From positions 1-64,000 of the forward strand of contig SHYX01000026.1 in NCBI GenBank assembly GCA_009692585.1: a DNA stretch of 64,000 bases. Direction: 5' to 3'. A program made the position numbers and the translations under genes. This document shows, piece after piece, positions 62,024 to 64,000 of the stretch; the stretch's first letter is position 1, and every line of letters begins with the position of its first letter. The DNA is from Myxococcales bacterium (GTDB lineage: Bacteria; Myxococcota; UBA796; SXON01). The notes beneath the pieces are model-generated. The model was not told the DNA's origin. It saw nothing but the letters and a program-made list of their open reading frames with translations, and did not search any database.

Positions 62024-63031
62024 GTGCTTCTGCTCCTGGCGCGGCTCGCGCTCGCCGACGACGCGACCTGCCTTGCCTGCTGCCGCGCCGGCGGCATCGG
62101 GGACTGCCCGACGTCGCTCGAGGTCCGCACCGAATGGTCGGCGACCGAGCCGCTGGCGACGCGGTGGGAGCTGATGGGCGCCTGGGTGCTCGCGTGTGAC
62201 GGCAGTGGCCGCTTCGACTCGACGATCACGCGCAGCCTGGACCACGAACCGGATTACGGCGAGGTGATCGGCAGCGGGAGGAACCCGTTGGCCGTGCACT
62301 GCTTTACGCAGGCGTGCGCGCTCCCCCGCGGCGTCTGTGTCGGTCCGGCCAGCGCCAATGGCGACGTCGGGCTCGTGGGGTGCGAGGACACGCTCGCCGT
62401 GGACCAGAAGTCCCTCGCCGTCGGCCCCGGACGCTCGCCCGGGCGCGGCGCCGTGGTCGTCGTCATCGACGGGCGGCCCCTGGTGGCGGAGCCGGGCGAA
62501 CCGGCCGCTCCGTCACCCGGAAGCGGGCCGGAGCCGAGCCCCGCGCCCCCCCCGAGCGCGCCGTGGCCCGCTCCGACTCCGCCCGGAGCGGCGGCGCCGT
62601 CGAAGGCGCCGCTGCCGGTCCCCGTGCTCGAGCTCCCGCCCGATCCTCCCGATCCCTGCGCCCCGCCGGCCGACGCCATCCGCAGCGAGAGCCGAAAGCG
62701 TGTCGGCACCGGGGACGATCTGCGCATCACCGCGAAGTCATCGGAGGCGCTGCGCGACTACAAGGCCGCGCTGACCTTGGACACGTGTAACGGCTACGCC
62801 TGGATGTCGATCGCGCAGTTGGCCGGCGATCAGGCGCGCACCGACCTGACCATCCGCGCCCTCCGCAACGCCACCCGCCTGCTTCCGGCCCATCCCGGCG
62901 CGTGGTTGATGTTGGGCCGCGCCTACGAGAGCTTCGGCCAGCGGGGACTGGCGGCGCAGGCGTTCAAGCGGGCGACCGAGCTGGCGCCGGGAAGCGCCGA
63001 AGCCGTCGAAGGGTACATGCGAACGAGATAG
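62024..63031 (+). CDS. Cys-rich secreted TPR protein
   Basis: A 335-residue protein from GTG 62024. A very short hydrophobic leader (MLLLLARLALADD) is followed by a Cys-rich head (CLACCRAGGIGDCP; HCFTQACALPRGVC), a Pro/Ala linker (about 160-210) and a C-terminal TPR pair (KSSEALRDYKAALTLDTCNG; RLLPAHPGAWLMLGRAYESF). No family recognised for the head. It precedes tolQ by 9 bases and is likely co-transcribed with it. Confidence 0.7.
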   Translation: MLLLLARLALADDATCLACCRAGGIGDCPTSLEVRTEWSATEPLATRWELMGAWVLACDGSGRFDSTITRSLDHEPDYGEVIGSGRNPLAVHCFTQACALPRGVCVGPASANGDVGLVGCEDTLAVDQKSLAVGPGRSPGRGAVVVVIDGRPLVAEPGEPAAPSPGSGPEPSPAPPPSAPWPAPTPPGAAAPSKAPLPVPVLELPPDPPDPCAPPADAIRSESRKRVGTGDDLRITAKSSEALRDYKAALTLDTCNGYAWMSIAQLAGDQARTDLTIRALRNATRLLPAHPGAWLMLGRAYESFGQRGLAAQAFKRATELAPGSAEAVEGYMRTR

Positions 63032-63040
63032 GCGCCGCGC

Positions 63041-63763
63041 ATGGACCTGCAGAACGCCATCCTCGTCACCACGGTGACGGCCGCCCCGGAGCAGGGCTTC
63101 TCGATCCTCGCCTTGGTGCTCGAGGCCGACCTTGTGGTTCAACTGGTACTTCTGGCCCTGATCGGGATGTCGGTGGCCTGCTGGGGCATCATCCTGAACA
63201 AGTGGAACACCGTGCGCCGCGCGCAGGCAGAGTCCACCCTGTTCATCGATGGCTTCTGGAAGGCCCAGCAACTCGACGATGTGTACCAGCGAACCAGTCT
63301 CTTTCCGCACTCCCCCGTCGCCGAGGTGTTCAAGGCCGGCTACGTCGAACTCGGCCGGCTCACCGGCGGCTCGGGCGCCGGGGCGATGGACCTCGGCCTG
63401 ACCGAGAACATCGAGCGCGCCCTCCGGCGCACCACCAACACCGAGCTTGCCCAACTTGAACGCTTGATTCCCTTCCTCGCCACCACCGGCTCGACGGCGC
63501 CGTTCATCGGCCTGTTCGGCACCGTGTGGGGCATCCTCCGCGCCTTCCAGAAGATCGGCGCCACCGGAAACGCCAGCATTCAGGTGGTCGGCCCGGATAT
63601 CGCGCATGCGCTTGTCGCGACCGCCGTCGGACTTCTCGCGGCGATCCCTGCGGTCATGGCCTACAACTACTTCAACACGCGCATCCGCGCGATCCACGGG
63701 GAAATCGACGCGTTCTCCTCGGACTTCCTCAACATCGTCAAGCGCCACTACCGGGGGCGCTGA
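63041..63763 (+). CDS. tolQ: TolQ/ExbB/MotA-family proton-channel protein
   Basis: A 240-residue TolQ. N-terminal membrane segment ([18 protein letters not shown]); the conserved [20 protein letters not shown] and [20 protein letters not shown] helices that line the proton path. With TolR it energises the Tol-Pal system or, in myxobacteria, gliding machinery. The next gene overlaps its stop (TGATG). Confidence 0.92.
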   Translation: MDLQNAILVTTVTAAPEQGFSILALVLEADLVVQLVLLALIGMSVACWGIILNKWNTVRRAQAESTLFIDGFWKAQQLDDVYQRTSLFPHSPVAEVFKAGYVELGRLTGGSGAGAMDLGLTENIERALRRTTNTELAQLERLIPFLATTGSTAPFIGLFGTVWGILRAFQKIGATGNASIQVVGPDIAHALVATAVGLLAAIPAVMAYNYFNTRIRAIHGEIDAFSSDFLNIVKRHYRGR

Positions 63764-64000
63764 TGGGCATGACCGGACCCTCCCGCGACGGCGCGATGAT
63801 GTCGGAGATCAACGTCACCCCCTTCGTGGACGTGATGCTGGTGTTGTTGGTGATCTTCATGATCACCGCTCCGCTGATGACGACCGGCGTCGACATCGAC
63901 CTGCCCAGCGCCAACACGCCGCCTGCCACGCTCACGGGCCAGGAGTTGGTCATCGGGATGCAGAAGGACGGGAGCCTCACCCTGGCGCGCGGCACCGGCC
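63763..64000 (+). CDS. tolR: TolR/ExbD-family protein, N-terminal part (runs off the window)
   Basis: 79 residues up to the window edge. [20 protein letters not shown] carries the conserved Asp of the single membrane helix, followed by [16 protein letters not shown], the TolR/ExbD hallmark. ATG overlaps tolQ stop. The periplasmic domain lies outside the window. Confidence 0.93.
   Translation, partial: MGMTGPSRDGAMMSEINVTPFVDVMLVLLVIFMITAPLMTTGVDIDLPSANTPPATLTGQELVIGMQKDGSLTLARGTG

Overview
This 64 kb window is protein-dense, GC-rich chromosomal DNA. GTG and TTG starts are frequent, and so are 4-base ATGA/GTGA/TTGA start-stop overlaps. The gene mix points to a deltaproteobacterial or Myxococcota-type lineage: a PilMNOPQ cluster, minor pilins with PilY1, a Gld-like ABC transporter with DUF4340, DUF4388/receiver proteins, PEGA and TPR proteins, multihaem cytochrome, and a MopE-like Asp-rich repeat protein. 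This is inferred from gene content only. I see no tRNA, rRNA or CRISPR array, and no gene-free stretch over 300 bases. The longest gene-free stretch is about 230 bases, at 40228-40456.

Layout. 1-740 is a small mobile-DNA graveyard: the start of a ParA-like ATPase with an odd Walker A, the C-terminus of an IS66 transposase, and an IS91-type transposase scrap. 740-3126 (minus) is a coupled FAD oxidoreductase and membrane 4Fe-4S protein. 3162-8470 is a PEGA protein coupled to a 1421-residue lipoprotein made of 38 alternating Asp/Cys repeats. 8525-15044 holds aspS, an SPFH-GYF protein, a VOC protein and secA. 15174-17960 is a membrane/Rossmann/TPR fusion. 18037-23195 is pilMNOPQ, running into aroK, aroB, two lipoprotein genes, a TPR gene, aroQ, accB, accC and a large TPR gene (to 30732). 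30738-36259 (minus) is a five-gene coupled operon: HEAT-like, degenerate HD, SAM hydrolase, LarE-like and CPBP protease. 36333-40227 has a PilB-N/HD/receiver/DUF4388 regulator, a peroxiredoxin-fold/rhodanese protein and a zinc-ribbon AgmX-like protein. 40457-41418 (minus) is RimI and a SurA-like protein.

41444-51149 is a run of overlapping genes: ABC ATPase, permease, GldG-like, DUF4340, a metallophosphatase-like tetrahaem cytochrome, tsaD and rsmA, then after 64 bases PP2C and M23. 51162-59174 (minus) is a pilus-tip cluster read as pilR-like, TPR lipoprotein, fimT, pilV, pilW, pilX, pilY1. 59147-64000 has two glycosyltransferases around a YbjN-like gene, a Cys-rich TPR protein, tolQ and the start of tolR.

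The most notable observation is at 46082-47599. The cytochrome gene has one in-frame TGA (46214-46216) exactly where the family motif EPCGC should have its second Cys. It is followed by a stem-loop with a GGUCU apical loop 18 nt after the TGA, the same spacing and loop I remember for the E. coli fdhF SECIS. I read it as a selenoprotein gene; ordinary gene calling would cut it into fragments.
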